64,000 bases of DNA from assembly GCA_021234155.1 (NCBI GenBank), contig JAJEKV010000020.1, positions 7,486,563 through 7,550,562 of the forward strand, read 5' to 3'. Of the stretch, positions 46,160 to 58,524 are shown piece after piece (positions within the stretch are counted from its first letter, which is position 1; every line of letters begins with the position of its first letter). The notes beneath the pieces are model-generated. The model was not told the DNA's origin, did not search any database, and saw only the letters and a list, made by a program, of their open reading frames with translations. This stretch comes from Isoetes taiwanensis (Eukaryota > Streptophyta > Lycopodiopsida > Isoetales > Isoetaceae). The translations under genes were made by a program, and so were the position numbers.

Positions 46160-48090
46160 AAGAACTGTGTCATCAATATATTAAAAGAATGGTAATGTTA
46201 CAAAGCAAGTGAGGAGGAAGGAGAGCAAGTGAGGAGGAAGGAGAACTGTCCCAAAGAGACAGCGATACCTCGACACTCCACAACAAATTCACAAAAAAAC
46301 TGCAACTCTACTGCTGTACAAACTGACCATCACCATCTACAACACCTAAGAAGTCCCGCCAAATGTCAAACTTCCGCTTTACTAATCCCGGGAACACCAG
46401 AAAGCTTTGAAATAGCTTGTAACTGAGTCGAGGAATCAGAGAGGCTGCAGGTTGTTGAATCCCCTGGAAGATCCACAATCGTCGCTGCTTCCAAATCAGC
46501 CACACCAACCAAGCCACGCACAGATGCAAGGCTTGCTGCCGCAAGAGCGGCCAAGCACCAGGATACACATGAAGCAAAGAATCGCTAGCTAGTCAATCTC
46601 ACCAAACAGAGCCCTAATCCCGTGGCAGCCCGCAAGTGAGGGCATAAAACCGCATAATGCTCCACGCCTCACGATGAAGGCCACAACAAGGGCAAAGAGG
46701 GCTCACACCCGGCTTAAACTGACTCACAAGGGCATTCACCCTGAAACAGCGGTGCACCACCTGCCACAGAAGCACTCTAACCTTCGATGGAGGAAGTGAG
46801 CTCCATATCCACGTCCAAACCGAGCGCCATCGAGAATCCGAAGCCTGCGAGAGACCACTTTTCACGAAGGGGGCATTGTGTCATGAATAGCCAAAGACCC
46901 GCAACAAGACCGCACAAAACAAGAAGACACAACATCCTGGATGAACCTTCCAAACCCGCACCACCACATCATCCCGAGGGACTATAGGTATATGTAACCG
47001 CCACTTGTTCCCAGATAGCCCGGTCCACTTTGGGCGAAAGCGAAGCTCGAAAGAACTCCCACGGTTAGCTGACCACCCCAATACCAATCCTCCAAGGTGA
47101 GCACAGCTCGCCTCCAACGGGCCTCAAGGTCCGGCATGCACGGGCGAAAAGGGCAAGTGCGCATGGGGTAGAGGAACCCACAAGAAAGGAGAAGAGTGGT
47201 GATAAACTGAGGCATAATCTAGCTGGAAGAGCACACGCACATGATCCCAAGCCCGCAACACCCCCGTGAGAAAAGGGGATGCATGTGGGAAAGGTCGGAG
47301 ACCATACAACAATGCCCAGGGCAACTCCACATGCACAGACGGCTTCCCAAACGCCACACAATGGCGAAGAGACTGCAACAACAGTGCCGCACCAGAAGAA
47401 GATGCTCCATCCTGCAGAATGCTCCAAACAAACTTGGAGACCAACACCTTACTATGGAGTGCCAAATCCAGAATGGACAAGCCCCCATCCTCCCGGGGGC
47501 GGAGACACTTCCACCAAGCCACTTTAACAACCGCCCCTTCATCATCCCCTAAAGACACAAAATTTCAACAATCTTATCCAAAGCCCGTATCTTACCCTCG
47601 AGAGCTAACATCGCAGATGCTTTGTATACACATGAGTGCTACAAAATCGACTTGGCAATAGTGATCCTACCGCCATGGACAACTTGCTACCCTTCCACCA
47701 ATTGAGGTGTTTTACGCAACCCCCGCAAAATCTCATCCCACACCCTCCCCATGGAAACATCCCCTCCAAAGGGAATACCCAACAACTTAGTACACACATT
47801 ACCTAGAAGCACCTTCCAAGGGAATAGAGCCAAACAAGGGGGAGGCGGAGTCAGCCAGCTTCATGACTGTCTCTGTAAAGCGTGGACCACAGCCCAACGC
47901 TAACATCATGGCAGACAAGAACTCCCAACGGACACTATCGTAAGCTTTGGCAAAGTCAAGCTTAAGATAGGCAATGCCTTGACCTGTTCTCCTGGCCCAA
48001 TAAAGGCCCTCATAAGCATTAGTCAAAATGTTCCTCCCAGGGACAAACCCAGACTGCATGGAAGAAGTCAACACCGGCTTCTCTTTTGGA
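46129..48090 (-). mobile_element. L1 retrotransposon with internal RT deletion
   Basis: Read on the minus strand: RT fingers (MQSGFVPGRNILTNAYEGLY, LKLDFAKAYDSVRWEFL; 48074-47799), a deletion, then the post-RT region (VWDEILRGLRKTPQLVEG, GGRITIAKSIL, GDDEGAVVKVAWWKCLRPRE and DGGLSILDL; 47660-47450), connector, a zinc finger (WSSLPPSKVRVLLWQVVHRC, then PLCPCCGLHREAWSIMRF; 46865-46614), the terminal W/R block, 3' UTR and a 30-nt oligo(A) (46129-46158 as T on this strand). The palm strand with the FADD/YADD active site is absent: PLFGSIPLEGAS runs within tens of bases into KLLGIPFGGDV-like text. Confidence 0.8.
47799..48074 (-). pseudogene. L1 RT finger/palm fragment
   Basis: 91 residues covering the conserved QSGFVPGRNILTNAYEGLYW and LDFAKAYDSVRWEFL blocks with the first catalytic Asp. 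Plant L1 ORF2 sequences usually continue with RQGDPLSP and the YADD strand; here the frame stops instead. A 19-nt A/T run (48103-48121) abuts the 5' break, possibly the tail of another lost insertion or a microhomology junction. Confidence 0.7.
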
Positions 48091-48289
48091 CTTGTAAAAG
48101 ATGATTTTTTTTTTTTTTTTTGTTCATTCTGCTCTATTTTGAAACAACAAGTTTCTATTTCTCATTTAGATCTTAGTGAAGTGATGGCACCAAGATTTTG
48201 TGTTGATGTTGTTTTGTGATAATGTAGTCCCTTGATGAGGTGATCACACTAATGAATGAAGAACCTTTGTATCATGTATAGTCCTGACG

Positions 48290-48610
48290 AATAGATAAAA
48301 TCACAAACCATTGCCTCCATCATTTTTATATTAAAATCCCCTAAAATCTCTTTTGGTTTAGGTGCATATTCACACAGGGAGTGACTTCGGGCACTCGGAG
48401 CTGTTGGATGGGCATATTTGCCAGTTATTCCTCGATCTAGACCGTAGATAGCGATTCTCATTTGTGGGGTATGCTTGTACAAGTCTTGGCATACCCTATA
48501 ACGAGGTTTGCAAAATACTACAAGGTTTGAAGCAATGTAATGAAAGGTGTTGATTTTGTATATGTATTATACAGTTTTAGGGAGTACAAAGGGGGCTCTC
48601 CAGCTACATT
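48290..48610. mobile_element. Element-X fragment (left end)
   Basis: It aligns with 3950-4250 and 22440-22740: cacaaaccattgc, attaaaatcccc, aggtgcatattcacacaggg, gagctgttggatgggcatat, cgatctagaccgta, catttgtggggtatgc. It is the most diverged of the copies. The right end of the family is not seen downstream. Confidence 0.65.
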
Positions 48611-49136
48611 GGCAAAATTTCTATGATATATGTTTATAATAAGCAAGTAGGGCAAAAAATTTAAGTCATTGTGAGGGCCTCCATTCTGCACATTGAATCT
48701 CCCATACAAAGTTGCCCATTTTTTAGATGAAGAAAATTATAGATCCTTTTACTTAAACTACAAGAGTGTAATCTAAACATATGTAATGCATCAATTTTTC
48801 TATACAAAGCAACAAAACTACCCACCATAGAAACATATACATGTGATAGTGTACCAATAGAAGACAATTGCAAATTAAAATTTTTGAACCATAATTGCAT
48901 TTAACAATGTAATTGCAACTAGCTTAGTATGTATATCTTAAAACAAAAGCCAGTTTAATAAATTGGTTGCACAAGTGCACATCCAAGTGGTTAATAGACA
49001 TTCTATTATCCCGAACGATTGTTGTTGTTGTAGGATTGCCGATGAGGCACAGAGACATTATTGCCATGATTTTGCATTTTGTGTGATGCTGCATGTTGCC
49101 TATAGCCTGTCTCACTTGCCTAGAACAACAGTATTA

Positions 49137-49455
49137 AGGATAAAGGGGGAAGTTTTGGTTCTCTAAGTCACAAGAAAATTTTACCTTGTTATGTATAAAT
49201 AACCTGCAAGAACATACAAGAATATGAAGCTTAGATTTGAATATGGTGTACAAGTAGAGACTTCCCTGTTATAATGAAGGAACAAAGCATTCTACCAATT
49301 ATGGATAAAAGGGGAGGAAGTCTTGGCTCTCTAAGCCATGAGAAAAATTACATGTTATCTGTAAATAGCATGCAAGAACATACAATAATATGAAAACAAT
49401 TTGCACAAGTAGAGACTTCCTTATTATGAGAAGGAACAAAGCACTCTTATTTAGC
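49137..49455 (+). repeat. Tandem duplication, ~160-bp unit x2
   Basis: Both units read ggataaa.gggg, gaagt.ttgg.tctctaag, catacaa.aatatgaa, acaagtagagacttcc, and end gaaggaacaaagca. The second unit begins at about 49303. No open frame is shared. Confidence 0.75.
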
Positions 49456-49459
49456 TCGC

Positions 49460-52400
49460 TATATCTACCTGCACGACCATGGAGTATTTGCTCTTATTGT
49501 TTACGTTGTGCATGTATTTTATAGTCTTTATAGCCTAAATTTAGGCCTTTCAATCCGACGGCTCTTGATTATTGCTCCTTGGGATATGCCTGGCTATCCC
49601 AGAATCAATGGTCCAAAGTTAGCCATAATGTAGAGTTAGTTATAATGTAATCTGGTTGTCAAACTACTATCCAATATCTATGTCCAATTTATTCATTAAG
49701 TATTATCTAGATGTTTCAAATGTTATATACAATACAATAAACTGAGATTACCATCCTAACACCCATGCATATGTAAGAAGCAACTTTGTCATTGGCAGAT
49801 CCATATAAGCTTGGGATGGAGCATTGTTGTTCAACATCCATTTGCATGCAACAGGCTAGAAATCTTAGATATCTAGGCATTTAATAAACTTCTTTCTTAT
49901 CCATTGGGACTTATTTCAAATATTGTGTGTATGGGAACTTTACATTTTCAATTCATATCCTAGATAAGTAAACATCAAGATATTTGAATTAGCCTCATCA
50001 GACAACAACATTTAACTTGGAATGCATTTTTATGTAACTCTACTAGATGTTTGATGTGAGAACATATGCAGATCCACTAGGAAAGCAATTTTGCCTTTCT
50101 AACTCTTGCACTTTGCATGAACTAAAGCGAGCTTCATGAAGGCATCCATGACACAAAAGATTGACTAGACATATATGGTGACAATATAGTCTGATATAAG
50201 ATTGGCCTTCCTCCATTAGTCCTGCATGGCCAGTTATGGATGCCTTGTGCTTGGCATTGTTTCTCCTTTTTGCATATATTGAAAGCATTATACATGAACT
50301 TGAACTTTTGCATCATAAACTCATCCATTACCCATCTTCTGGAGCGCTTATGTCTACTTCCATCCAAGCCAGTAACTTTATTGTACACTAAAACTACTAA
50401 CTAACTAATATTGTTGATCCATTTCAATAAAGAATTGGAAGCATTGGCAATAATTTTCATAGGGCTCTAAGAAAAAGAATGTGTTAACAAATGCAACAAG
50501 ATTTTTAGATGGTTCTGACCAGTATGAAACAAAGGATATGTTTGAAGCATTGTGAAGTTCATTTTTAGGTAAACAAATGACCATCCGAGAATCTTTTGAA
50601 ATGCTTACATAAAACTTTTGACCTCCTTACTATTGAAAATAAGGTTGCAAGATGTTAGATATGAGGACTCCAATAGCATCGACAATTGTTCTAAGCTCCG
50701 TCGTGCACATCCAGTGGAAAATGCATGGTAAGATCTATAAAAACATTTAAATGAAAATTCCTTTCCAGATGGCATAACTGATGATGGAAGTCCAAAAGAC
50801 AAAATATATAATATATTTGATAACACGAGTATTCAACAAGCTAATATTGTTTATGAAATGAATTCATATCCAGTTATTGTTTTCGAGACAGAGAGAAGAG
50901 ACCTCTATCTTCTTTTTCCCCAATAATATAAAATGAAATTAATAGAATATTATGTTGTGCCTGCATTATCTATTTTATTCAGATGTAGAATGATGCATCC
51001 AAACAACATGTTAGCATCTGGAGAAACTAACAAGGTGCTGCGCACGACGGGTTGCCCTTCGGTGGCCCAAGAGGGTGTTTTCATGTTTCATTGTTTCATT
51101 GTTTCATTTTCATGTTTCTTGTTGAATCATTTCGTGTGTCGGGCCTTATTAATCGTTTGAACAAGATGCTTTGTTTTTTGTTGTTTCGTTTATGAATTGT
51201 ACATGGACCAAAAAGAGGTTTGCGGAACTCAGTGTCTAGACCAATTGGGATTGACGTGATCATGTTCTTTGTCTCAAACACATTAGCCATTCATGAAGAA
51301 TGTTTTGCGTAGTTTTATTAGTAATGGAAATTGTACCAAGCCTGTATGAATACATGATTTCATTTTCTTAGTCAATGCATACAAATATTGAATAGAATAC
51401 CCAATGGTAAAAAACAACTAATTCGTGCTTTGCTAATATAACAATCCCATTTCAAATATGCGCGTTCAAGTTGATTGGTGTCAGTTACTATTGGGTACAA
51501 ACCATCAGGAAATTTAACAAATTATAATTATTGGATTTTCAATAACCCCTTTCACCTAGTGCAAACACATGTTTACGATATAGACAATTAATCCCTTGGC
51601 TAAAAAAACAGCACATGACAGTATAATATTTGAAGCAAAGTCATCATACAAGTAATTAAAGAATATACAGCTACTTCTACATGCTGAAAGCCTTTAACAT
51701 ATTAATGAAAAACCAAATGGCATTGTTACAATATGTTGTAGGCCATATAGCAAAAAGCAGGATCTTGTGTCAACCCTCTGCACCAACCCAGACCACAAGC
51801 CCAGAATATCTTATCGAATTATATCTCACTTTAGGCCGTTGACTGTGTTTTCAACTTTATATTATGGCTTCAATACTTTAAATGGGTAGTGACATGCTTT
51901 TCTATATAAAGAAATCAATAGTTGATGATGCCTTTCACTTTAAGTGGATCAAAAGAACCACAATCCTATATATTGCTTCGCATCTCGTGTAATCATGTCC
52001 TTCAAGAGCTTCAGCTTTGTAAATGACAGCACTTGCAAATGGTTACCATACCAAGATAAGCAGGGTAGTTCCAATTGTATTACTTCAAATTGCTTCCAAT
52101 CTTTACCTTGCCATATGCCAGATGGGTAGATGGAGCAATGAGGATATAGATGAAACTGCCTATGAAAAAGAACAAATCATATTAAATCTGTTGGGGCACA
52201 GATTTATCAAAGACCTAATGCAAATTGAAGTTGTATGGCTATACATCACAAAGACAGGAATGATCAGGGTTGTATGCGTCTGCAGCCAAACAGGGATAGA
52301 TTCACCAAGTTTACATCGGGTTGAACTTTCTAGAATGGTGAGTCGAGGAAAAAGTATATATGCCTCAAGCAAGCACCATCGCTTTGAAACAAGATCCTGG

Positions 52401-53200
52401 ATTCCCATCTCATATCAAAAAGTTCACAACCATGACCGAACGTGAAGTTTACGAACAGTTCTCGACACTTCAATCCTAAAAAAAATGGCTTCTTAAGTGT
52501 TTCCAGAAGTCGAGCTACATCAGCGATGTCCAGGCTTAGGTTAACACTGAAGTGAGAGAATACGACAAGCAGCACGTAAGACATAAACATACCAGATCCC
52601 ATCCCAAACTCAATCGCCTTATAAAACCTTCTAGTGCATGATCAGGATTTTTATGTGAATCCCACTCTCTATCCATACTTGATTGTAACAGAACTGATAT
52701 AGGTCACCATCCCAGCTCGATGCTTTTGGAAATTCAAATCATATTGGCTGCACAGACACGTGAAGAAGCACCACACGGCATGCTTATGGTTTTGAATGCA
52801 GCTACTTTCCATGGCCGAGTGTCCCCGCTCCAGCATAGGTGCAGCATAATCCAACTGAAAAAGTCACCCCAAAATGATGGATTTGTTCAGGCAGCTATTA
52901 ATTTCAAATTAGTACTTCCTGGCCGGGTTGGTCTGCGATACTCACCTACAAAACCTCAACTTGAAGGCCTATTACTAAGAAGCTGCTTATCAACCTCCTT
53001 TGCCTCATGGAAACATCAATTGAGGAGATCATTTATAGCTTAAAAAAGAGCGTCAAAATATAGTTGTCATAAATAATGATGACAGGTCACGGCTACACGG
53101 CATCTGACACTTCTATTTCTGCATGTATTTCATTCTTCTTTATCGCTCCTTTCTCTCTATAATTGCTTCCTTTCCTATATCCTTCATCTTTTACAATCTA
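49460..53200. other. Spacer with unassigned open frames
   Basis: Open frames at 50134-50388 (minus, MQKFKFMYNAFNICKKEKQC), 52023-52445 (plus, SNEDIDETAYEKEQIILNLL) and 52720-53043 (plus, QAAINFKLVLPGRVGLRYSP) have protein-like composition but no motif I recognise and no consistent exon partners. The rest is AT-rich. If the CLU fragment continued downstream on the minus strand, its TPR exons should appear here; I cannot find them. Confidence 0.35.
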
Positions 53201-53261
53201 TACCGACCGGGCATGGATATACACACATACAGAACTTCCAGCAATGAGATAAGAGACATAC

Positions 53262-55944
53262 TTGCTGCAAAATGCCAAAAGCTTCGGAAAACATTTCGTA
53301 GGCCTCATTAACTTTCCCTACAAAATAAACGAAGATGTAAAGTCCTTGAGAACAAGCAGACCTTAATGCATGGAGGCAATGAATAGACACTAAACATTTT
53401 ATTTTCTTCTTTATCGTGCCAATCGAAGCTTCCCATTCTCAAGAAGATTATGAACATCAGAACAAACAAGTGCTATGTGCTTCACCACTACTTGTAAATC
53501 CAAAATATCCTCTGTTCTAAATGGATTGGGAGAATCAAACACATAATGCCTAGCTGCCAATGTAATTCCAACCTATATGACAACCATCAAAAGACTTCTC
53601 TCATGAAAAAGAGTAATAAATATGGATGGGTGGGATATAAACCTTGAGGCAGAGATTACGTACAGCTGAGATATTATGCGCTTTAGCCTTTGCATCATCC
53701 AACAATTCAAACTGCATACCCATTGCTTATAAAATAAAAGGAAAGCATTGGAATGCGAAATAATTGTAAAGGTTGTTTTAGGAAAAGAACGAAATTTAGT
53801 ACCTGCAATTGAACTTCACATTCTCTTGGATATCAATCCAAATCAATTCTGAAGTTATGCACATGTACAGTGTCTGTTTTCTAGAGTGTCCTTTAACAAT
53901 AGATAACCTATTATCCTTCTAAATATCTGTGTTAGATGAATCGATCTGATACAACATACAGAGAAATTAACGGAAATGGATGCTTAAACAAAGAATAAAG
54001 TTTATATATAGTTGCATATTACAATACACCATTGCTGCCAAAAGCTATAGCTTTGACAAATGCTTGCACCTGTGAAACCTCTTGATGGATTTTCTAGACG
54101 TTAAGATTCAGTAGAGTGATGTGCTATTTCATTTGATCATTAGTTGGTAAAAACCAAATAACGCATAACTTTGTATATACAAATCCAAAAGAAAAAATTG
54201 AGCATTGGAAACATATGTGCTTAAACGCATAACTTTGTATATACAACCCAAAAAGAAAATTGAGCATTGGAAACGTATGTTCTCAACCTTACTGGATGAT
54301 AAATTTGATCTTCCTCCATGACCACGTCACCCTCTGCTAGTTTCGCATTTGGTAGCAGTTGAAATGAAGAAGCATCTTCTAAACCTAGACAACAGTTGAG
54401 GAAGCGAGCAATTGCACCCCCCACATCCTGCTCTAGAGTTTCACGGAGTACACCCGGAACAAACAGTGAATTCCTGATTAACATACTATTTGCAAATACA
54501 ACAGAACCAGCATTTCATATTGAATGTCAAAATAGAATTGTCTTACTAAGCTCAAAGTCTTAGGCAATTTGACTTGAGTGCAATTCGAAAATTACCTTTA
54601 AAACATGCTTCGCTGATCGAACAACCATTTCAACAACACAGAAAGTCCATATATGAGGCAAGCACTGCAACTTGGTAGGAATATTTAATAGTGCAGTTAC
54701 AGTTAGCATATGACATGACTCTCAATGAAGGAACCAACACTATGCTCACACCTTTCCAAGATATCTGACATTGATTCCATATGCATGAAGAGCTTCCGTT
54801 AGTGTTTGACCGTCCATTGGTGACACCTCCAAACTGCTTAGGTCTTGAACAAACTTTGGCAGAACAGTATCCACCAAATAGTTACCTACCTTTCTTACTA
54901 ATGCCTCATCTGCGGATACCTTCTGCAGGAATATAAGATAAACACAGAATAACGTTATACTCTTAACAAGCATATGAAACAGAGCTTTAAGCCTGGAATT
55001 ATAGATAAACCATAACTGAAAATTTGAAACTTGATAAGCACACATGAATGAATGTGCATAGAACAAAAAAAATTCCTCAGGATCACCACTTACATTAAAA
55101 TCAGTAAAAACATTAGGGTTAAGAAGAATTGGTGACAGATTCTTCTTTGGTGACACTGTGCCATTTTCAGTATCCACGTCCTTCCCCTTGGTAAGCTTTG
55201 ATCTCTCTGATGATTCTATCTAAATCAAGAAGAGTAGCAATCAGATATAATAGATTCCAACTCTCGAAATCATCCATATTTTTACCTGACAAAATGCTGG
55301 AACGAGCTCTGGACGCAAAACGCACAGACGTGATCCAAGTCCCATGTGATTGACATTCTGTGGAGTAGTTCTCATCAAATCAAGAATATAGTACTTAATA
55401 GCCACAGAAAGAACATCATAAACACCCAGGAACTAAATATCTTGCCTATTATAGAATGAGAACCTGTTGTCACTGCCAACAATGCCCTTGCACTCAACTG
55501 GGGCACATATTTTAATTCGTGCTTCAGATCCATAAAGAACTTCATGCTCTTTAATATGAATACCTTTTCCTGCCCAAATACATGTGCTTTTGAATGTGCG
55601 ATACTTGATATATAAGAAAAAACTGGAAAAAAAATCTATCATACATTGAAAAGGAAACAAAAATCTAACATGTGCAGACTATTTTACAAATTTTAAAGGT
55701 ATTCCATGCACTAAGCAAAATGGCATAACAGGAGAGCCATTCCCCAGTACAAACAAGCATTCTATGCCTTGTTATCGAAACCGTATGATCAAAGCCCTCC
55801 GTGTGATCTGCTGAAAGGGCTTTTCGTGAGAGATCATCTACAAAACAATGTACCTTCACGTGAAACTTTGGATGCAGAAGGCCGGCATGAAACAACGTCG
55901 TAGTGAGGGCCGCCCACACACTCAACACTCAAAATACTCGCCAT
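53262..55944 (-). pseudogene. Clustered-mitochondria (CLU)-like gene fragment with novel first exon
   Basis: Exons read on the minus strand: 55944-55854 (MASILSVECVGGPHYDVVSC, novel), 55569-55464 (KGIHIKEHEVLYG, CAPVECKGIVGSDNR), 55393-55286 (YYILDLMRTTPQ, LCVLRPELVPAFCQ), 55219-55094 (ILLNPNVFTDFN), 54922-54752 (SPMDGQTLTEALHAYGINVR), 54664-54596 (VVRSAKHVLK), about 54474-54293 (VLRETLEQDVGGAIARFLNC), 53711-53643 (AVRNLCLK), 53572-53411 (VGITLAARHYVFD), 53317-53262 (EAYEMFSEAFGILQQ). These match the central part of CLU/FRIENDLY, a cytosolic protein acting in mitochondrial distribution and, in plants, fusion/mitophagy control. Exon 1 joins exon 2 in phase. One-base phase conflicts occur at exons 2/3 and 6/7, and a TAA (53411-53413) precedes the TPR exon. 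The N-terminal CLU domain and most TPRs are missing. Probably a decayed partial duplicate. Confidence 0.75.
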
Positions 55945-56048
55945 CTGCACGAGAGGAGACCTCTCCGGTTGGCCGGTTTCGAGAGTGGCTGTCCACTAAC
56001 ACAAGTGACCGAGCATTTACAGCCAATAATGGGTTTTTAGCAGTCATC

Positions 56049-56090
56049 GGCATATTCTAGGCATATACTGGCATATACCTAGAATATGCC
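56049..56090. repeat. Perfect 13-bp hairpin upstream of the CLU-like fragment
   Basis: ggcatattctagg (56049-56061) pairs with cctagaatatgcc (56078-56090), loop 16 nt, itself containing two gcatata units. It lies about 105 bp upstream of the putative ATG at 55944 on the minus strand, in a promoter position if that exon is transcribed. Confidence 0.75.
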
Positions 56091-56099
56091 ACAAACCCC

Positions 56100-57472
56100 A
56101 CATAAACAAGGGTTTGCCCCCTTAGGGGCAACCCAAAAAGAAGGACAGATAACAAACATGTTTTTTGCTCATGTTTTGTTTCTATTTCGGAAAGAGGGCT
56201 AACTTGCTAAAAGGCTGCTAAACTTGCAAAAATGGAACATAAATAAAACAGAGGACAGGCAGATTAGAGTGGCAGCGCCTACATCAATATGAAGAAAATG
56301 CTAGTAAGGTACAACACGATTGTCAATCTCTAGATGTGTAGAGGTGGGAATGTCAAAGACATGTCATGCCAAAGACAAAGGTGTACCACAGAAGTTAGAC
56401 TTGGACAGAATAGTGTTGTCAGATACGTTTAGTACGGTACGAGTATTATATGTACTTAACGTATTAATATCGTATGCATACCTCTCATTTGCAAAGTACT
56501 TTAAACAAGTTTTTTGGAATTACAAAATACTTATTAAATACGTAAAATACGTACTTTACGTATAGTACCTTAAGTACTTCCGGCAAGTTTTCAGAACTAT
56601 TATTTCTTGTATTGCAGTTGAAATAGTTGCGATAACAACTAGTATGAAGAACTTCAAGTTTTAAATAATGAACCAAATATATTATTCTAGAAAATTAAGT
56701 ATTTCTCAAAGTTTTCAATCCAAAATATGTCTATTTAAGAGTTATATATTCTAATTTGCAATCTACACCCACAAACAAATAAATTTAAGTAATTGTTGCT
56801 CATTTGTTGCATCCGAAGCTATTAACCACCGCTGACCTCTGTATTTCTTTCCTGGCATGAATGCAAGCTACTGAAGTATTAAGGAGAAGGTCTGCCTCCT
56901 GCCATGACAAAACAAGGAGAAAAGGTGGGTTTGCATCTCCATCTCCATTCCGATTTGGCGGCTAGGGTAAGAAGAAAGAGGGGGAAAACGCAGAGGTTTT
57001 GGGGTTTTATATGCAAGAAGATTGATTTTTTATTTTTATTTTTTTTTAACTACAATTCCATAATTTCCCTAATGTCTAGAGATATGTTTACAATATGCCT
57101 TAGAATACCCAAACCCACTCTCCCCCGAATGAATTGCCCCTCAACATAGATCTTATCTCATATTATGTCTTGTGTACAGAGGAAAAAGAAACAATACTCA
57201 AGTTTATAAATGTGAAAACTTTTGCATCTCTCTCTCTTCTTATCAACATAGCTCAATCTATGTGTCCCCCCCCCTCCCCCTTTTTTTGCTTTCATTTCTG
57301 AGGAAAGGAAGATACCATTCTGTTAATATTTAGAATAACAAACACATATATCAACTAAAATGGAAAACCACTATACTAGCTCATACTTTGAAATATTCTC
57401 CGACAAGCAATGGTTATTCAACCTTTTTATGAATGCAATAGAAAATATTCATACAAATACATGGTGACTTAT
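56100..57472. other. Spacer with TACGTA-rich patch
   Basis: A cluster of tacgta/tacgtac/gtactt motifs at 56410-56580 gives short imperfect hairpins. The remainder is AT-rich with poly(T) and poly(C) runs near 57030 and 57267. No gene seen. Confidence 0.45.
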
Positions 57473-57706
57473 CCCTAGCGGAAAAGACGCCTAGAACCAA
57501 TCCAGCCCTGCCGTCCAATTGTATCGCGACATGTGCCGTTGATTCTTTCTCCGAAAATCGTGCAGGAATTTTACTCGCCATTCTGCCATTTTTTACCCCA
57601 ATGTTCTGTTTTTCTTACCCTTTATTCTGTTCAATTCACCTGCTGTTCTGCTTTGTGTTGCCACGTGGCGGTGCTGGATTGGTTCCAGGCATCTTTTCCA
57701 GTAGGG
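57473..57706. mobile_element. MITE with ~35-bp TIRs
   Basis: The left end ccctagcggaaaagacgcc, then tagaaccaatccagc (57473-57507), matches the reverse complement of 57673-57706 (ccctactggaaaagatgcct, then ggaaccaatccagc). The unit is about 234 bp with no coding capacity. No target-site duplication is clear, so the superfamily is open. Confidence 0.75.
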
Positions 57707-57756
57707 CAAAGTCCCTCCGGGCTTGATTTCAGAATCAACCCCGGAGGGATTTTCCC
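57704..57756. repeat. Long near-perfect hairpin at the MITE edge
   Basis: gggcaaagtccctccgggct, then tgatt, folds on aatcaa followed by ccccggagggattttccc, with a loop of about 4 nt and a stem of about 24 positions with few mismatches. It overlaps the MITE's last three bases and may be part of the same element or an independent terminator-like palindrome. Confidence 0.8.
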
Positions 57757-58359
57757 TTATTCTTAATTGTAACACACAAAATAGGTCCATTGACCTATTC
57801 CACTTGGTAAAAACCGAGAAAGTTGGGTACAAGCTTGCAACCTTCGTAAAGAGCATAAAGCTTTAAGCTTTAGAGTTACTTGCAAAGCTTCAAAAGACTA
57901 TTGTGAAGAAGTACCAAGATCCTAAAAACCAAGTAGGCTTGATGGATAGAGATATCGTAAGAATGTGAATACCTCTTTGCCTTAGTACCAAAAATCAAGC
58001 AAACGAGTCCTTTTTTTTTTTTTTGCTGCACCTAGAAACTAGAAAATGCACTGAAATAATATGCACAAAAACTTACTAATAGGGCACGACCTTCAACATG
58101 ATTTATGATAGATAACTCAATTTACTCCTCAAACATTAAAATCATGAACTTTAGAAAAAAAAAGATTGATACTAATTAATTTTTTATTGTTTGAACAAAT
58201 TAGCAACTGAAATATGTAGCACAATCATAGGGGGTTCCAGGGGAATTTGGTATGGATGCATAAATCACTATTCCTGAGACCATAGACCATATCCCTAACA
58301 CAATTGAATGTATTATTGTAAAGGAAAAAACATAGATTCAATAGACAAAGTAAGCGAGT
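57757..58359. other. Spacer with no gene seen
   Basis: AT-rich with an oligo(T) run at 58011-58024. No recognisable coding sequence or repeat. Confidence 0.5.
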
Positions 58360-58445
58360 TAGCACTGGTTGCGTTGGTTAAAGCATTCTTATTAGAATAT
58401 TAGATTATTTTGATACGAGTTCAAGTCTCCGCATTTCATATTCTA
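58360..58445 (+). repeat. tRNA-derived SINE head
   Basis: An A-box-like tagcactggttgcgttgg (58360-58377) and a B-box-like gagttcaagtc (58417-58427) stand about 45 bp apart, the polymerase III internal promoter arrangement. The intervening arm does not fold into a full cloverleaf, so it is a SINE or tRNA relic rather than a functional tRNA. The following body contains the tandem dimer at 58525-58818. Confidence 0.5.
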
Positions 58446-58524
58446 AAACCTGGCGAACCCGTATAGAGATGATTCCCCATATTTCATATTCAAAACATTA
58501 GGTGCACTTATATTCTATATTTTA

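Noticed and set aside
47219-47661. Overlapping plus- and minus-strand frames of 80-140 codons
   Set aside because: GC-rich L1 sequence gives open frames on both strands; only the minus-strand L1 frame matches ORF2 order.
52720-53043. Possible TPR continuation of the CLU fragment
   Set aside because: I tried all minus-strand frames for the conserved HREVANCCR and GNMALFYHG blocks and found no convincing match.
57267-57285. Poly-C/poly-T run as a possible polypurine tract
   Set aside because: No LTR, integrase or RT sequence nearby; treated as simple sequence.
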